Assembly: GCA_965199105.1 (NCBI GenBank)
Contig: CBDAQO010000002.1
Span: 2,914,001-2,978,000 of the forward strand
Length of the DNA stretch: 64,000 nt
Direction: 5' to 3'
Source: LMUY01 sp965199105
GTDB taxonomy: Bacteria > Pseudomonadota > Alphaproteobacteria > Acetobacterales > Acetobacteraceae
The notes beneath the pieces are model-generated. The model saw only the letters and a program-made list of their open reading frames with translations, was not told where the DNA came from and did no database searches. This document shows positions 53,970-62,850 of this stretch, piece by piece. The position numbers were made by a program, and so were the translations under genes. Each line of letters begins with the position of its first letter. Positions within the stretch are counted from its first letter, which is position 1.

Positions 53970-54162
53970 GTCGGCGCATGGTTGGGACGGGCTCTGCACC
54001 CAAGCGTCTATCTAGTCGCCCCCGCGGGACACCGCAAACCTTGCGGTCTCGCCATCTGTCCGCGTTTTCACCCGTGCGACAGGGCAACGTTCGCAGTCGC
54101 ACGCCAAGTGGGGATGTGATGATGCTTCGGCATCAGTTATTGGTGTGAAAGGATAAGAAATC

Positions 54163-55656
54163 ATGCAGCCTACACAGAGCTTACTGCGCCGCCGGGCCCG
54201 CCATGGCCTTGCGGTACTCCTGTTGGCCGGCACCGCCTTGGGTGGCTATGCGGCGAGCGACATCGGCCACGCGCAAACCGCGCCCGCCACGACCTCCGCC
54301 ACACAACAGCCCTCGGGCGCCATCCAGCCCACCGCCACGCCGCATTTGATCCCTGACTTTTCCGACCTGGTGACCCAGGTTCGACCGGCGGTCGTGTCCA
54401 TCACCACCATGTTGCGCCCGCAGGAGGCGACCGACGCCGACGACGCCCCCATGCTGCCATTCGGCCATCCCGGTCGCGCGCAGGGCCAGGCCGTCGAGGC
54501 GCGTGGCTCGGGCTTCATCATCGACGCCAACGGCACCATCGTCACCAACAACCACGTGGTAAAGGATGCCCGTTCCGTGAGCGTGACGCTGGATGACGGC
54601 ACCGTGCTGCCAGCCACCATCGTCGGGCGCGACGCCGGCACCGACCTCGCGGTGCTGCATGTGAACGCCGGGCACAAGCTGCCCTTCATCCAGTTGGGCA
54701 ACTCGAACGACGTGAAGCCCGGCCAGTGGGTGGTCGCCATGGGCAACCCGTTCGGGCTCGGCGGCAGTGTCACCGCCGGGATCGTCTCGGCTGATGGCCG
54801 CGACATCGGCTCCGGCCCCTACGACTCCTTCATCCAGGTGGACGCCCCGATCAACCAGGGCAACTCGGGTGGCCCGCTGTTCACCCAGGACGGCAAGGTG
54901 GTGGGCGTGAACACCGCGATCCTGTCGCCGAGCGGCGGCAGCGTGGGCATCGGCTTCGCCATCCCGTCCAACACGGTGCGCACGATCGTGGCCGAGTTGG
55001 AGAAGGACGGCCACGTCACCCGCGGTTACCTGGGCGTGCAGGCGCAGGCGATCACCGGGCCGATGCGGGCGGCGTTGCACCTACCGCAGAAGGGCGGCGC
55101 GCTGGTGGCGAGTGTCGAGCCGGACAGCCCGGCGAGCAAGGCGGGTCTGCAGCCCGGCGACGTCATCGAGCAGGTCGACGGCAAATCCATCAACGACCCG
55201 CGTGAACTCGCCGTCAACGTGGCGGGCGTGCAGCCCGGCGACCAGGCCAAGCTGACCGTGATCCGCGACGGCGATACCAAGGATGTGCAGGCGACCGTTG
55301 CGTCGCTGCCGACACAAGGCGACAAGACCGCGGCGCCGGCGCAGCAGAAGGGCAACATCGGGCTGGCGCTTGCCCCGTTGACGCCGGACATGCGCTCGCA
55401 GCTCAACGTATCCGAGCAGACCCGTGGCGCGGTGGTGGCCGAAGTGCGGCCCGGCTCTCCCGCGGACCAGGCGGGTCTGCAGCAGGGCGACATCGTGGTC
55501 GGCGTCGGCGACAAGTCGGTGGCCTCGCCCTCCGAGGCGGTCGCGGCGATCCGGCAGGCCACGGCGGGTGGCAAGACGGCGGCATTGCGCATCGTTCGGG
55601 ACGGCACGGCGGCGTTCGTGGCCGTGTCCCCCTCCAGCACGACGGATCAAGGCTGA
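54163..55656 (+). CDS. degP: HtrA/DegP-type periplasmic serine protease
   Basis: Envelope quality-control protease and chaperone. The 497-residue product has an N-terminal signal or anchor (HGLAVLLLAGTALGGYA), a trypsin-like domain with complete triad His131 (TNNHVV), Asp161 (GTDLAVL) and Ser235 (QGNSGGPLF), and two PDZ domains (about 275-360 and 385-480), the standard Do-family arrangement. An AAAGGA ribosome site precedes the ATG. A hairpin follows the stop. Stress regulation is likely, but I see no clear sigma-E or heat-shock promoter upstream. Confidence 0.95.
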   Translation: MQPTQSLLRRRARHGLAVLLLAGTALGGYAASDIGHAQTAPATTSATQQPSGAIQPTATPHLIPDFSDLVTQVRPAVVSITTMLRPQEATDADDAPMLPFGHPGRAQGQAVEARGSGFIIDANGTIVTNNHVVKDARSVSVTLDDGTVLPATIVGRDAGTDLAVLHVNAGHKLPFIQLGNSNDVKPGQWVVAMGNPFGLGGSVTAGIVSADGRDIGSGPYDSFIQVDAPINQGNSGGPLFTQDGKVVGVNTAILSPSGGSVGIGFAIPSNTVRTIVAELEKDGHVTRGYLGVQAQAITGPMRAALHLPQKGGALVASVEPDSPASKAGLQPGDVIEQVDGKSINDPRELAVNVAGVQPGDQAKLTVIRDGDTKDVQATVASLPTQGDKTAAPAQQKGNIGLALAPLTPDMRSQLNVSEQTRGAVVAEVRPGSPADQAGLQQGDIVVGVGDKSVASPSEAVAAIRQATAGGKTAALRIVRDGTAAFVAVSPSSTTDQG

Positions 55657-55668
55657 TCCGCGCCAAAC

Positions 55669-55705
55669 GTCCGGTGGGGTTGGAGGAGTGCTGGTCCCAC
55701 CGGAC
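55669..55705. terminator. Hairpin between convergent degP and ctrA
   Basis: GTCCGGTGGG (55669-55678) and CCCACCGGAC (55696-55705) form a perfect 10-bp stem with a 17-base loop in the 63-base gap between the two convergent genes. No T-tract on either side; a bidirectional terminator is likely. Confidence 0.6.
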
Positions 55706-55719
55706 ACGGGTTGCAGGCC

Positions 55720-56472
55720 TTAGGCTGCGGTGAGGGCGCGCTGGCGGACTTCCGGCGCGTCCATCAGCGTGACGTTGGCACCGGCGAACGGGGCGTCCAC
55801 CGACGGGTCCCGCATCATGTAGCCGCGGCCCCACACGGTGCCGATCAGGCTGCCGGCGCCGGCGTTCGCGAGCTTCTTGCGCAGCTTGCAGATGAAAACG
55901 TCGATGATCTTCATCTCTGGTTCATCCATCCCGCCGTAAAGATGGTTGAGGAAAGCTTCCTTGGTCAGGACCATGCCCTTGCGCAGGACGAGGAGCTCGA
56001 GAATGGAGTATTCCTTGCCGGTCAGATGCACAGGCGTGCCTGAGACCAGAACCTCACGGCTGTCGAGGTTGAGCTGGAGGTCACCCACACGCAGCGTGGG
56101 TTGGCTGTAGCCCTTGCTGCGCCGGACCACCGCTTGCATGCGTGCGACCAGCTCGGCCTTGTCGAACGGCTTGGAGATGAAGTCGTCGGCGCCCATGCCG
56201 AAGCCCTTCACCTTGGCGGCGGGGCGGGACAGGCCGGAGAGGATCAGGACCGGGGTTTCCTGGCGGGCGGCGCGCATCCGGCGCACCACTTCGTAGCCCT
56301 CCATGTCCGGCAGCATCAGGTCGAGGATGACGACGTCGTAGTCGTAGTGTCGGACCAGTTCGAGGGCTTCTTCGCCCGTGTCCGTGGTGTCCACGATCAG
56401 GCCTCCGGACTTCAGCATCAGGGCAATGCCGCGGGCGGCGATCAGGTCATCTTCGACGAGAAGAACACGCAT
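55720..56472 (-). CDS. ctrA: Cell cycle response regulator CtrA
   Basis: OmpR-type response regulator; master regulator of cell cycle or flagellar genes in alphaproteobacteria. The 250-residue product starts MRVLLVEDDLIAARGIALML, with phospho-acceptor Asp51 (VVILDLMLPDMEGYEV) and Lys101 (DFISKPFDKAELVAR), then a winged-helix domain with HLTGKEYSILELLVLRKGMV, FLNHLYGGMDEPEMKIIDVF and KLRKKLANA, the near-invariant CtrA DNA-recognition sequence. AGGAG eight bases before the ATG at 56472 decides the start over an upstream frame. It is divergent from fliI, which has a candidate CtrA site in its upstream region. Confidence 0.96.
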   Translation of the reverse strand: MRVLLVEDDLIAARGIALMLKSGGLIVDTTDTGEEALELVRHYDYDVVILDLMLPDMEGYEVVRRMRAARQETPVLILSGLSRPAAKVKGFGMGADDFISKPFDKAELVARMQAVVRRSKGYSQPTLRVGDLQLNLDSREVLVSGTPVHLTGKEYSILELLVLRKGMVLTKEAFLNHLYGGMDEPEMKIIDVFICKLRKKLANAGAGSLIGTVWGRGYMMRDPSVDAPFAGANVTLMDAPEVRQRALTAA

Positions 56473-56586
56473 GAGTTGCACTCCTGGGTTACCAACGTAT
56501 TCATTGATACCACTCACGCGTGTGTATGGCTACGGAAAATTCATCTTTGACGTGCATAAAGTTGCACCCGTGGGTAAAACAGGCAG

Positions 56587-56635
56587 GAGTCCATCTCAAT
56601 TGCTGTGTAAAATGTCTTTCTTAATGAACCGTTTA
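56587..56635. promoter_or_regulatory. Candidate CtrA-binding site and GANTC methylation site upstream of fliI
   Basis: TTAATGAACCGTTTA at 56621-56635 matches the CtrA half-site pattern TTAA-N7-TTAA with one mismatch, in an AT-rich stretch between ctrA and fliI. GAGTC at 56587-56591 is a GANTC site of the CcrM methyltransferase. Both could act on fliI, on ctrA itself, or both. Assignment is by pattern only. Confidence 0.5.
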
Positions 56636-56639
56636 TAAA

Positions 56640-58025
56640 TTGCGCCAAACTGACCTCTATGGCCGCTTGGCTCAGGCCGAGGCCGCCCTGTCGCAGCTGA
56701 ATTCAAGCGAAGTCGCCGGCCGGGTCGCCAGCATTTCGGGGCTCTCGGTCGATGTCGCCGGCCTCGCGCCCCTGCTGAGCGTGGGGGACCGCATGGTTGT
56801 GGCCACCCGCCAAGGCGCCAGCGTTCCGGCCGAGGTGGTCGGATTCGCGGGCCAATCCGCCCGGGCCATGGCCTTCGCCGCGCTCGATGGTATCGGGCCG
56901 GGCAGCCCCGCGCGCATGCCGCTGCGACTGGGGGACCGCCGGGTCGGCAATCGCGCAACACTCTCGCCCTGTGACGGTTGGCTCGGCCGCGTGATCGACC
57001 CGATGGGAACCCCGCTGGACGGTCTCGGCGCCCTGCCGCGGGGGGACGTGGCCCGCTCGGTTCGCGTCGGCCCGCCCGATGCGGCGCGGCGGGCCCGGCT
57101 CGGCGAACGCGTGGATTTGGGGGTGACGGCGCTCAACGCCTTCACCACCTGCCGCGCCGGGCAGCGGCTTGGCCTGTTCGCCGGCTCGGGCGTCGGCAAG
57201 TCCACCCTGCTCTCCATGCTGGCGCGCTACACCGCTTGCGACGTGGCGGTGCTGGCCCTCGTGGGCGAACGTGGCCGCGAGGTCCGGGAGTTCCTGGAGG
57301 ACGATCTCGGCGCCGAGGGCCTGGCGCGGTCCGTCGTCGTCACCGCCACCTCGGACACGCCACCGCTGATGCGCCGCGAGGCCGCCTATGCCGCAATGAC
57401 GGTCGCCGAGCACTTTCGGGACCAGGGCAAGTCCGTGCTGCTGCTGATGGACAGCGTCACCCGGTTTTGCCTGGCCTTGCGCGAGATCGGCCTCTCCGCG
57501 GGCGAGCCGCCTGCGACCAGGGGCTACCCGCCCAGCGTGTTCGCCGAGCTGCCGCGCCTGCTCGAGCGCGCCGGGCCCGGCTTGGAGCGGGAGGGCGGCG
57601 CCGGGCAAATTACCGCTTTCTTTACCGTTCTGGTGGAAGGTGACGACCACAACGAACCCGTGGCCGACGCCGTCCGCGGCATTCTGGACGGCCATGTCGT
57701 CATGGACCGACGCATCGGAGAGGGCGGCCGCTATCCCGCGATCGACATCTTGCGCAGCCTGTCGCGGACGGTGCCGGGCTGCCTGCAGCCGTCCGAGCGG
57801 GAGCTGGTCCGCAAGGCCCGCACCCTGCTTGCGACCTATGCCGAAATGGCCGACCTGGTCCGGCTCGGCGCCTACAAGCGCGGCGGTGACCCGGCGATCG
57901 ATGAGGCCGTCGCCCTGGCGCCGCAGATCGAGCGGGCCATCACCCAGGCGCGCGACGAGCCCAACAATCTGGCGGGCAGCTTTGCCGCTCTCGCCCAAGC
58001 AATGGAACTGCCGCGCAATGGCTGA
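56640..58025 (+). CDS. fliI: Flagellum-specific ATPase FliI
   Basis: ATPase that energises or unfolds substrates for the flagellar type III export apparatus. The 461-residue product has the F1-beta-like fold with Walker A GLFAGSGVGKSTLLSMLARY (residues about 179-198), GERGREVREFLEDDL, Walker B LLLMDSVTRFC, and GYPPSVFAELPRLLERAG, the FliI-type signature. The best start is a TTG at 56640 without a ribosome site; a CtrA-like box ends only four bases upstream, so the true start may be slightly downstream. It overlaps fliJ by eight bases. No fliH is adjacent. Confidence 0.93.
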   Translation: MRQTDLYGRLAQAEAALSQLNSSEVAGRVASISGLSVDVAGLAPLLSVGDRMVVATRQGASVPAEVVGFAGQSARAMAFAALDGIGPGSPARMPLRLGDRRVGNRATLSPCDGWLGRVIDPMGTPLDGLGALPRGDVARSVRVGPPDAARRARLGERVDLGVTALNAFTTCRAGQRLGLFAGSGVGKSTLLSMLARYTACDVAVLALVGERGREVREFLEDDLGAEGLARSVVVTATSDTPPLMRREAAYAAMTVAEHFRDQGKSVLLLMDSVTRFCLALREIGLSAGEPPATRGYPPSVFAELPRLLERAGPGLEREGGAGQITAFFTVLVEGDDHNEPVADAVRGILDGHVVMDRRIGEGGRYPAIDILRSLSRTVPGCLQPSERELVRKARTLLATYAEMADLVRLGAYKRGGDPAIDEAVALAPQIERAITQARDEPNNLAGSFAALAQAMELPRNG

Positions 58026-58449
58026 CGCCCTGCAAACAGTGATGCGGATCCGCAAGCTCGCCGTCGACGAGGCCAAGCGCGCCTTGGCCGAAGCGCTCAC
58101 CGTGGAGGACGCCGCTCGCCGCGAGGCGGACGCCGCGGACGCGCAGATCGGCATCGAGGGCGAAATCGCGGCGGACTTGGACACGGGCGATGGCGCGGTG
58201 GAGGCGTTTGCTGCCTGGTTGCCGGTCGGCCGCGCCCAGGCGATCCGCACTCGGGCGGCCCACGAGCAAACCCTGCTGGAGGTGGCGCGCGCGCGGGCTG
58301 GCTTGGGCGCGGCGCGGGCGGCGGCCGAGGCGGCGGACAACCTGCAGCAGCGCAAGGAGGCGGAAGCGGCCGTGCAAGCCAATCGTCGCAGCCAGGCTGT
58401 GCTCGACGAGATCGCAGCGCAGCAGGCCGAGCGCCTGAAGAAGGCCTAA
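58018..58449 (+). CDS. fliJ: FliJ-like flagellar export chaperone
   Basis: A 143-residue, almost entirely helical, Ala/Glu/Arg-rich protein (MADALQTVMRIRKLAVDEAK, then heptad-like RRALAEALTVEDAARREAD), predicted to form an antiparallel coiled coil as FliJ does in the centre of the FliI hexamer. Sequence conservation in FliJ is low, so assignment depends on length, coiled-coil pattern and the eight-base overlap with fliI (ATGGCTGA). Its end overlaps the convergent glycosyl-phosphate transferase gene by four bases. Confidence 0.8.
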   Translation: MADALQTVMRIRKLAVDEAKRALAEALTVEDAARREADAADAQIGIEGEIAADLDTGDGAVEAFAAWLPVGRAQAIRTRAAHEQTLLEVARARAGLGAARAAAEAADNLQQRKEAEAAVQANRRSQAVLDEIAAQQAERLKKA

Positions 58450-59525
58450 CTCGGTTGCGGCGGGCGCTTGAACAGCGGCCGAGCGAGCCCGGCCCGGCGC
58501 GCCCGGCGATCGACATAGGCCCACCAGGCCAGTTGCGGCGGCAGCACCGCGGCGACCCAAAGCGGCTTCCAAACCGGCGCGGCGATCAGGAACAGCAGGC
58601 AGCACACCCCGCCAAAAGCCGCGAACCCCCAATGCACCAGCGTCACCGTCACCGCCGGCATGCCGCTGCGGTGCGCGAGCTGGTAGAGGTGGCCGCGATG
58701 CGCCTGGGTCAGCCGCTCTCCCGCCAAAGCGCGGCGCAGCAACGTCAGTGCCACGTCGAACAGCAACCCGGCCAGCAACATCGGCACCAGGGCGATCGAC
58801 AGCGCCACCGCCTCGAACCGCCCCGCGGTGATCGCCAGGACGGCGAGCAGGAAGCCGCAAAACTGGCTCCCGACATCACCCATAAAGATGCGCGCATGAG
58901 GGAAGTTGAACGGCATGAAGCCCAGGATGCCCGCCAGCAGGATCAGCGCGGCGAAATAGACGAAGGAGGCGCCGAGCCACGCGCCAAACGCCGCCAGCGC
59001 GACGCAGGTGATGGCGGATACGCCGGACGCCAGGCCGTTCAGCCCGTCCATGAAGTTGAGCGCGTTGGTCGCCGCCACGATCCACACCACGGTCACCACC
59101 GGGCCGAGCCAGCCGAGCGGCACCGTCCCGAACCCAGGCAGGCGCACGAAAGGCAGGCTCAGCCCGCCCACCACCGCCACCAAAGCCGCGGCAAGCTGGG
59201 CCAGCAGTTTGACCGCGGCGGGCCAGTACAGCAGGTCGTCCAGGAAGGCCACGGCGGCGATCCCGACGGCAGCGAAGATCACCGCGCGGAAATACGGGTC
59301 GGCAATGCGGCTGAACTCGGCATAGCGATAGAGCACCAGCACGCCCACCAGGAAGGCCAGCACGATGCCGACTCCGCCGCCCTTGGGGGTGGGACGGCTG
59401 TGGCTGCTGCGCGCGCCCGGGGTGTCGATGGCGCCCACCCAAGTCATCCCCCACACCGCGATGGCGGAAAGCAGCGTCAGGCAGGCGCAGAATGCCAGGT
59501 GGGTGGCGACGGCGTAGGCGGTCAA
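58446..59525 (-). CDS. Polyprenyl-phosphate sugar-1-phosphate transferase (WecA/MraY-like)
   Basis: Membrane enzyme of glycosyltransferase family 4 that moves a HexNAc-1-phosphate from UDP-sugar to undecaprenyl phosphate, starting a surface polysaccharide. The 359-residue protein has about ten to eleven helices and the family motifs RSSHSRPTPKGGGVGIV, AFLDDLLYWP (DD pair), ALNFMDGLNGLASG, FMGDVGSQFCGFLLA and QAHRGHLYQLAHR. These fit the WecA/WbpL branch rather than MraY itself. It is divergent from the dehydratase/aminotransferase pair, with which it likely works. Confidence 0.92.
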   Translation of the reverse strand: MTAYAVATHLAFCACLTLLSAIAVWGMTWVGAIDTPGARSSHSRPTPKGGGVGIVLAFLVGVLVLYRYAEFSRIADPYFRAVIFAAVGIAAVAFLDDLLYWPAAVKLLAQLAAALVAVVGGLSLPFVRLPGFGTVPLGWLGPVVTVVWIVAATNALNFMDGLNGLASGVSAITCVALAAFGAWLGASFVYFAALILLAGILGFMPFNFPHARIFMGDVGSQFCGFLLAVLAITAGRFEAVALSIALVPMLLAGLLFDVALTLLRRALAGERLTQAHRGHLYQLAHRSGMPAVTVTLVHWGFAAFGGVCCLLFLIAAPVWKPLWVAAVLPPQLAWWAYVDRRARRAGLARPLFKRPPQPS

Positions 59526-59588
59526 TGCGGCCTCCGTGAGCGGCCCGAGTTTTCACGCGGTCCGATCGCAGGCTATAGGGGGGTCGGC

Positions 59589-61493
59589 ATGGCCTCGCAA
59601 CGCTCCGTGAACCGCATCCTGATGAACGTGGCGCTCGACGGCGCGCTGGCCGCGGTCGCCTCCGTGGTGGCGCGCTGGGTGGCGGACCCGCATGGCGGTT
59701 TGCTGCACCCGCTGTGGTTCATCGCGGGCGGGGTGATCACGCTGCTGCTGGGCGGGCTGCCGTTCCGCCTGTCACAGCAATATTGGCGCTTCTCCGGCCT
59801 CGAGGACCTGGTGGGCGTCGCCGGTGGCAGCGTGCTGTGCGCCGGCCTGTTCGCCCTACTCTGGACGGTGACGGGCTACCCGTTGCCCACTCCCACCTTC
59901 CCAGTGGTGCACGCGCTCACCCTGGTGGCCTTCCTCGGCGCGCCCCGGGTACTCTACCGCCTGTCCAAGGCGCGCCCGCACCGCAAGGCCGACCCGGCGA
60001 TCCAGACCGTACTGCTGGTCGGCGCGGGGGAGGGGGCGGACAGCTTCCTGCGCGCGCTGGCGTTGGACCGGCGGCTGCGCGTGCTGGGCCTGCTCTCGCT
60101 CGGGCAGCACCAGACCGGGCGCCGCATGCAGGGCCACCCGATCCTGGGCGGCGTGTCGGACCTGCGGCGCGTGTTGAGCCGGCTGTCGGAGCAGGGCCGG
60201 CTGCCCGACGCGCTGGTCGTGACAGAGCCACGCCTCGCCGGGTCGCGGCTGGCGTACCTGCTCGAGGAGGCGCAGCGGCAGGGCATCCCAGTCCGGCAGG
60301 CGCCCCACCCGACCGAATTGCGGGAGGCGAGCGCCATCGAGCTGAAGCCGGTGGCGCTGGAGGACCTGCTCAACCGCCCGCAAGTACGGCTGGACCGGGC
60401 CGCCATGGCGCGGCTGGTGGAGGGCCGCCGCGTGGTTGTGACCGGCGCCGGCGGCACCATCGGGTCCGAACTGGCGCGCCAAATCGCCGCGCTGCACCCG
60501 GCCGAGCTCACCCTGTTGGACAACGGCGAGTATGCGCTGTGGCAGATCGACCTGGAATTGGGCGAGTCCGCGGCCGGCGTGCGGCGCCATGCCGTGATTG
60601 CCGACGTGCGGGACGAGACGCGCATCCAGGCCGCCTTCGCGCTGGCCCGGCCCGAGCTGGTGTTCCACGCCGCCGCGCTGAAGCATGTGCCGATGGTGGA
60701 GGCCAACCCGCTTGAGGGCCTGCTCACCAACGCCCTCGGCACCCGCGTGGTGGTGGACGCGGCGGCGGCGGCGGGTGCGGCGGCCACCGTGCTGATCTCG
60801 ACCGACAAGGCGGTGAACCCCAGCAGCCTTATGGGGGCGAGCAAGCGGCTGGCCGAGATGTATTGCCAAGCGCTGGACGACCACTCGCGCGACACCGACG
60901 GCATGCGCTGCGTGACCGTACGGTTCGGCAACGTGCTGGGCTCGACCGGCAGCGTTGTGCCGCTGTTCCGCCGCCAACTGGCCCGCGGCGGCCCGCTCAC
61001 GGTCACCCACCCCGACATGCAGCGCTACTTCATGACGGTGCGCGAGGCGGTGGCGCTGGTGCTGCAGGCGACTGTGGTGGGCGTGGAAGAGGGCGCGCCG
61101 GGCAGTGCCGTGGCGGAAGGCGGTATCTTCGTGCTGGACATGGGCAAGCCGGTGAAGATCGTGGAGCTGGCGCGACAAATGATCCGCCTCGCTGGCCTAC
61201 GCCCGGATGTCGACGTTAAGGTGGAGTTCACCGGCTTGCGACCCGGCGAGAAGCTGTTCGAGGAGCTGTTCCACGGCGAGGAGCCACCGGCGCCCACCGG
61301 TCATCCCGGCCTGCTGATGGCCACGCCGCGCGCGGCTGAGCTGGGCGCGGCGCGGCGGGCGATCGCCGAAATCGCGGTGGCCTGCCGGGCCGGGGACGTG
61401 GCAGCCGCCCGCGCCCTGCTGCGCCGGATGGTGCCGGAGTTCGACCCGGTGCCCGGCACGGCACCCGCTTTGCCTGCAAGGAGCCCGGTTTGA
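59589..61493 (+). CDS. Membrane nucleotide-sugar 4,6-dehydratase (FlaA1/PglF/CapD-like)
   Basis: Converts UDP-HexNAc to a 4-keto-6-deoxy sugar. The 634-residue product has an N-terminal membrane domain of about four helices (to residue 135), a nucleoside-diphosphate-sugar-like Rossmann domain (VLLVGAGEGADSFLRAL), and the catalytic SDR domain with VVVTGAGGTIGSELARQIA, FHAAALKHVPMVEANP, LISTDKAVNPSSLMGASKR (Thr-Asp-Lys site replacing the usual tyrosine) and GLRPGEKLFEEL. All expected parts are present. The downstream aminotransferase start overlaps its stop (TTGA), so the two steps, dehydration and transamination, are coupled. Confidence 0.93.
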   Translation: MASQRSVNRILMNVALDGALAAVASVVARWVADPHGGLLHPLWFIAGGVITLLLGGLPFRLSQQYWRFSGLEDLVGVAGGSVLCAGLFALLWTVTGYPLPTPTFPVVHALTLVAFLGAPRVLYRLSKARPHRKADPAIQTVLLVGAGEGADSFLRALALDRRLRVLGLLSLGQHQTGRRMQGHPILGGVSDLRRVLSRLSEQGRLPDALVVTEPRLAGSRLAYLLEEAQRQGIPVRQAPHPTELREASAIELKPVALEDLLNRPQVRLDRAAMARLVEGRRVVVTGAGGTIGSELARQIAALHPAELTLLDNGEYALWQIDLELGESAAGVRRHAVIADVRDETRIQAAFALARPELVFHAAALKHVPMVEANPLEGLLTNALGTRVVVDAAAAAGAAATVLISTDKAVNPSSLMGASKRLAEMYCQALDDHSRDTDGMRCVTVRFGNVLGSTGSVVPLFRRQLARGGPLTVTHPDMQRYFMTVREAVALVLQATVVGVEEGAPGSAVAEGGIFVLDMGKPVKIVELARQMIRLAGLRPDVDVKVEFTGLRPGEKLFEELFHGEEPPAPTGHPGLLMATPRAAELGAARRAIAEIAVACRAGDVAAARALLRRMVPEFDPVPGTAPALPARSPV

Positions 61494-62611
61494 TCCCGTT
61501 TCTCGACCTCAAAGCGCAACAGGCCCGCATCGGCCCGGAACTCCGGCGGCGGCTGGAGGCGGTGCTGGAGCACTGCCAGTTCGTCCTGGGGCCGGAGGTG
61601 GGCGAGCTGGAGACGCGCTTGGCGGCCTATTGCGGCGCCGGCCACTGCGTCGCGGTCAGTTCCGGCACCGACGCGTTGCAGATCGCGATGATGGCGGAGG
61701 GCATCGGCCCGGGCGACGCCGTGTTCCTGCCGGCGTTCACCTACACCGCAACGGCCGAAGTGCCGCTGGTGCTGGGCGCCACGCCGGTGTTCGTGGACGT
61801 CGACCCGGCGACCTTCCAGATCGACCCCGTCCACCTGGCCGAGCGCATCAGCGGCTTACGCGCGGCAGGCCGGCTGCGACCGCGCGCGCTGGTGGGGGTG
61901 GATCTGTTCGGGCAGCCGGCGCCCTGGCCCGCCTTGCGCGCGGTTGCGGCGGACGCGGGCCTGTTCGTGCTGGATGACTGCGCGCAAAGCTTCGGCGCCA
62001 GCCTGCATGGCCGCAAGCTGGGCCGCGAGGCGGACGTGACGGCGGTGAGCTTCTTCCCGTCCAAGCCCCTCGGCGGCTACGGCGACGGCGGCGCGCTGCT
62101 GACCGACTCGGCCGAGCGGGCGGCGTTGTATCGCTCCCTGCGCAGCCACGGCGAGGGCACCACCCGCTACGAGGTGCTGCGGACCGGGATGAACGGACGG
62201 CTGGACACGCTGCAAGCCGCCGTGCTGCTGGCGAAGCTGGACGTGTTCGAGGCCGAGTTGGCCGCGCGCGAGCGTGTGGCGGCGATCTATGACCGCGGGC
62301 TGGCGAACCTGCTGACGATCCCGGCGCGCGTGCCGGACACCACCAGCGCCTGGGCGATCTACGCCGTGCTGCTGCCTGACAGCGCAACGCGGGAGCGTTT
62401 GCAGGCCGGGTTGCGGGCCGAGGGCGTTCCGACCGCGGTGTATTACCCGCGCGCGCTGCATCATCAGCCGGCCTACGCTGCGAGCCATGACGGCGCGGTG
62501 CTGCCGGTGGCGGAGGATTTGGCCACGCGGATCATGGCGCTGCCGATCCATCCGGACCTGCGGGTGGAGGATGCGGAACGGGTGTGCGAGGTGGTGAGGG
62601 GTTGCTTGTGA
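61490..62611 (+). CDS. DegT/DnrJ/EryC1/StrS-type PLP aminotransferase
   Basis: PLP-dependent sugar aminotransferase, expected to act on the 4-keto sugar made by the preceding dehydratase, as PglE or WbpE-like enzymes do. The 373-residue product begins MIPFLDLKAQQARIGPELRR and has VAVSSGTDALQIAMMA, FLPAFTYTATAEVPLVLG, LDDCAQSFGA, and VSFFPSKPLGGYGDGGAL with the PLP lysine. AGGAG lies five bases before the TTG start, which overlaps the previous stop by four bases. Product: an amino-deoxy sugar nucleotide for a surface glycan or flagellin glycosylation. Confidence 0.93.
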   Translation: MIPFLDLKAQQARIGPELRRRLEAVLEHCQFVLGPEVGELETRLAAYCGAGHCVAVSSGTDALQIAMMAEGIGPGDAVFLPAFTYTATAEVPLVLGATPVFVDVDPATFQIDPVHLAERISGLRAAGRLRPRALVGVDLFGQPAPWPALRAVAADAGLFVLDDCAQSFGASLHGRKLGREADVTAVSFFPSKPLGGYGDGGALLTDSAERAALYRSLRSHGEGTTRYEVLRTGMNGRLDTLQAAVLLAKLDVFEAELAARERVAAIYDRGLANLLTIPARVPDTTSAWAIYAVLLPDSATRERLQAGLRAEGVPTAVYYPRALHHQPAYAASHDGAVLPVAEDLATRIMALPIHPDLRVEDAERVCEVVRGCL

Positions 62612-62699
62612 AGGGCTGACGGTCCTTACCCCAGAGCCAGCCCGCTCGCGCATAACCGTGGCATTTGGCTTCGTTCCCAAGCAACGGAGTGGTCACCTC

Positions 62700-62850
62700 C
62701 GATGAGCTTTGCCGTGCGCGGCGGAAGCGGCGGGCGAGGGCGAGAGGTTGGGAAGGGGCGGCGGAGAGGGCGTTGCGGAGCGCGATGGCCTGTTCGGCAG
62801 GCAGGCTGGGCCAGGCGGGGAGTTGGCCCGGTTCGCCCTCCGCAGATCGG
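62700..62850 (-). pseudogene. C-terminal remnant of a DNA methyltransferase (tentative)
   Basis: One minus-strand frame reads EGEPGQLPAWPSLPAEQAIA followed by LRNALSAAPSQPLALARRFR and RAR, resembling the 'PWP..LPEQV.AVR.AL...ALARRFRRAR' end of large class I SAM-dependent DNA methyltransferases of restriction-type loci. The similarity stops after RRAR, and no upstream part exists because the IS110 fragment begins there. Assignment is from memory of that tail and is tentative. Confidence 0.4.
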
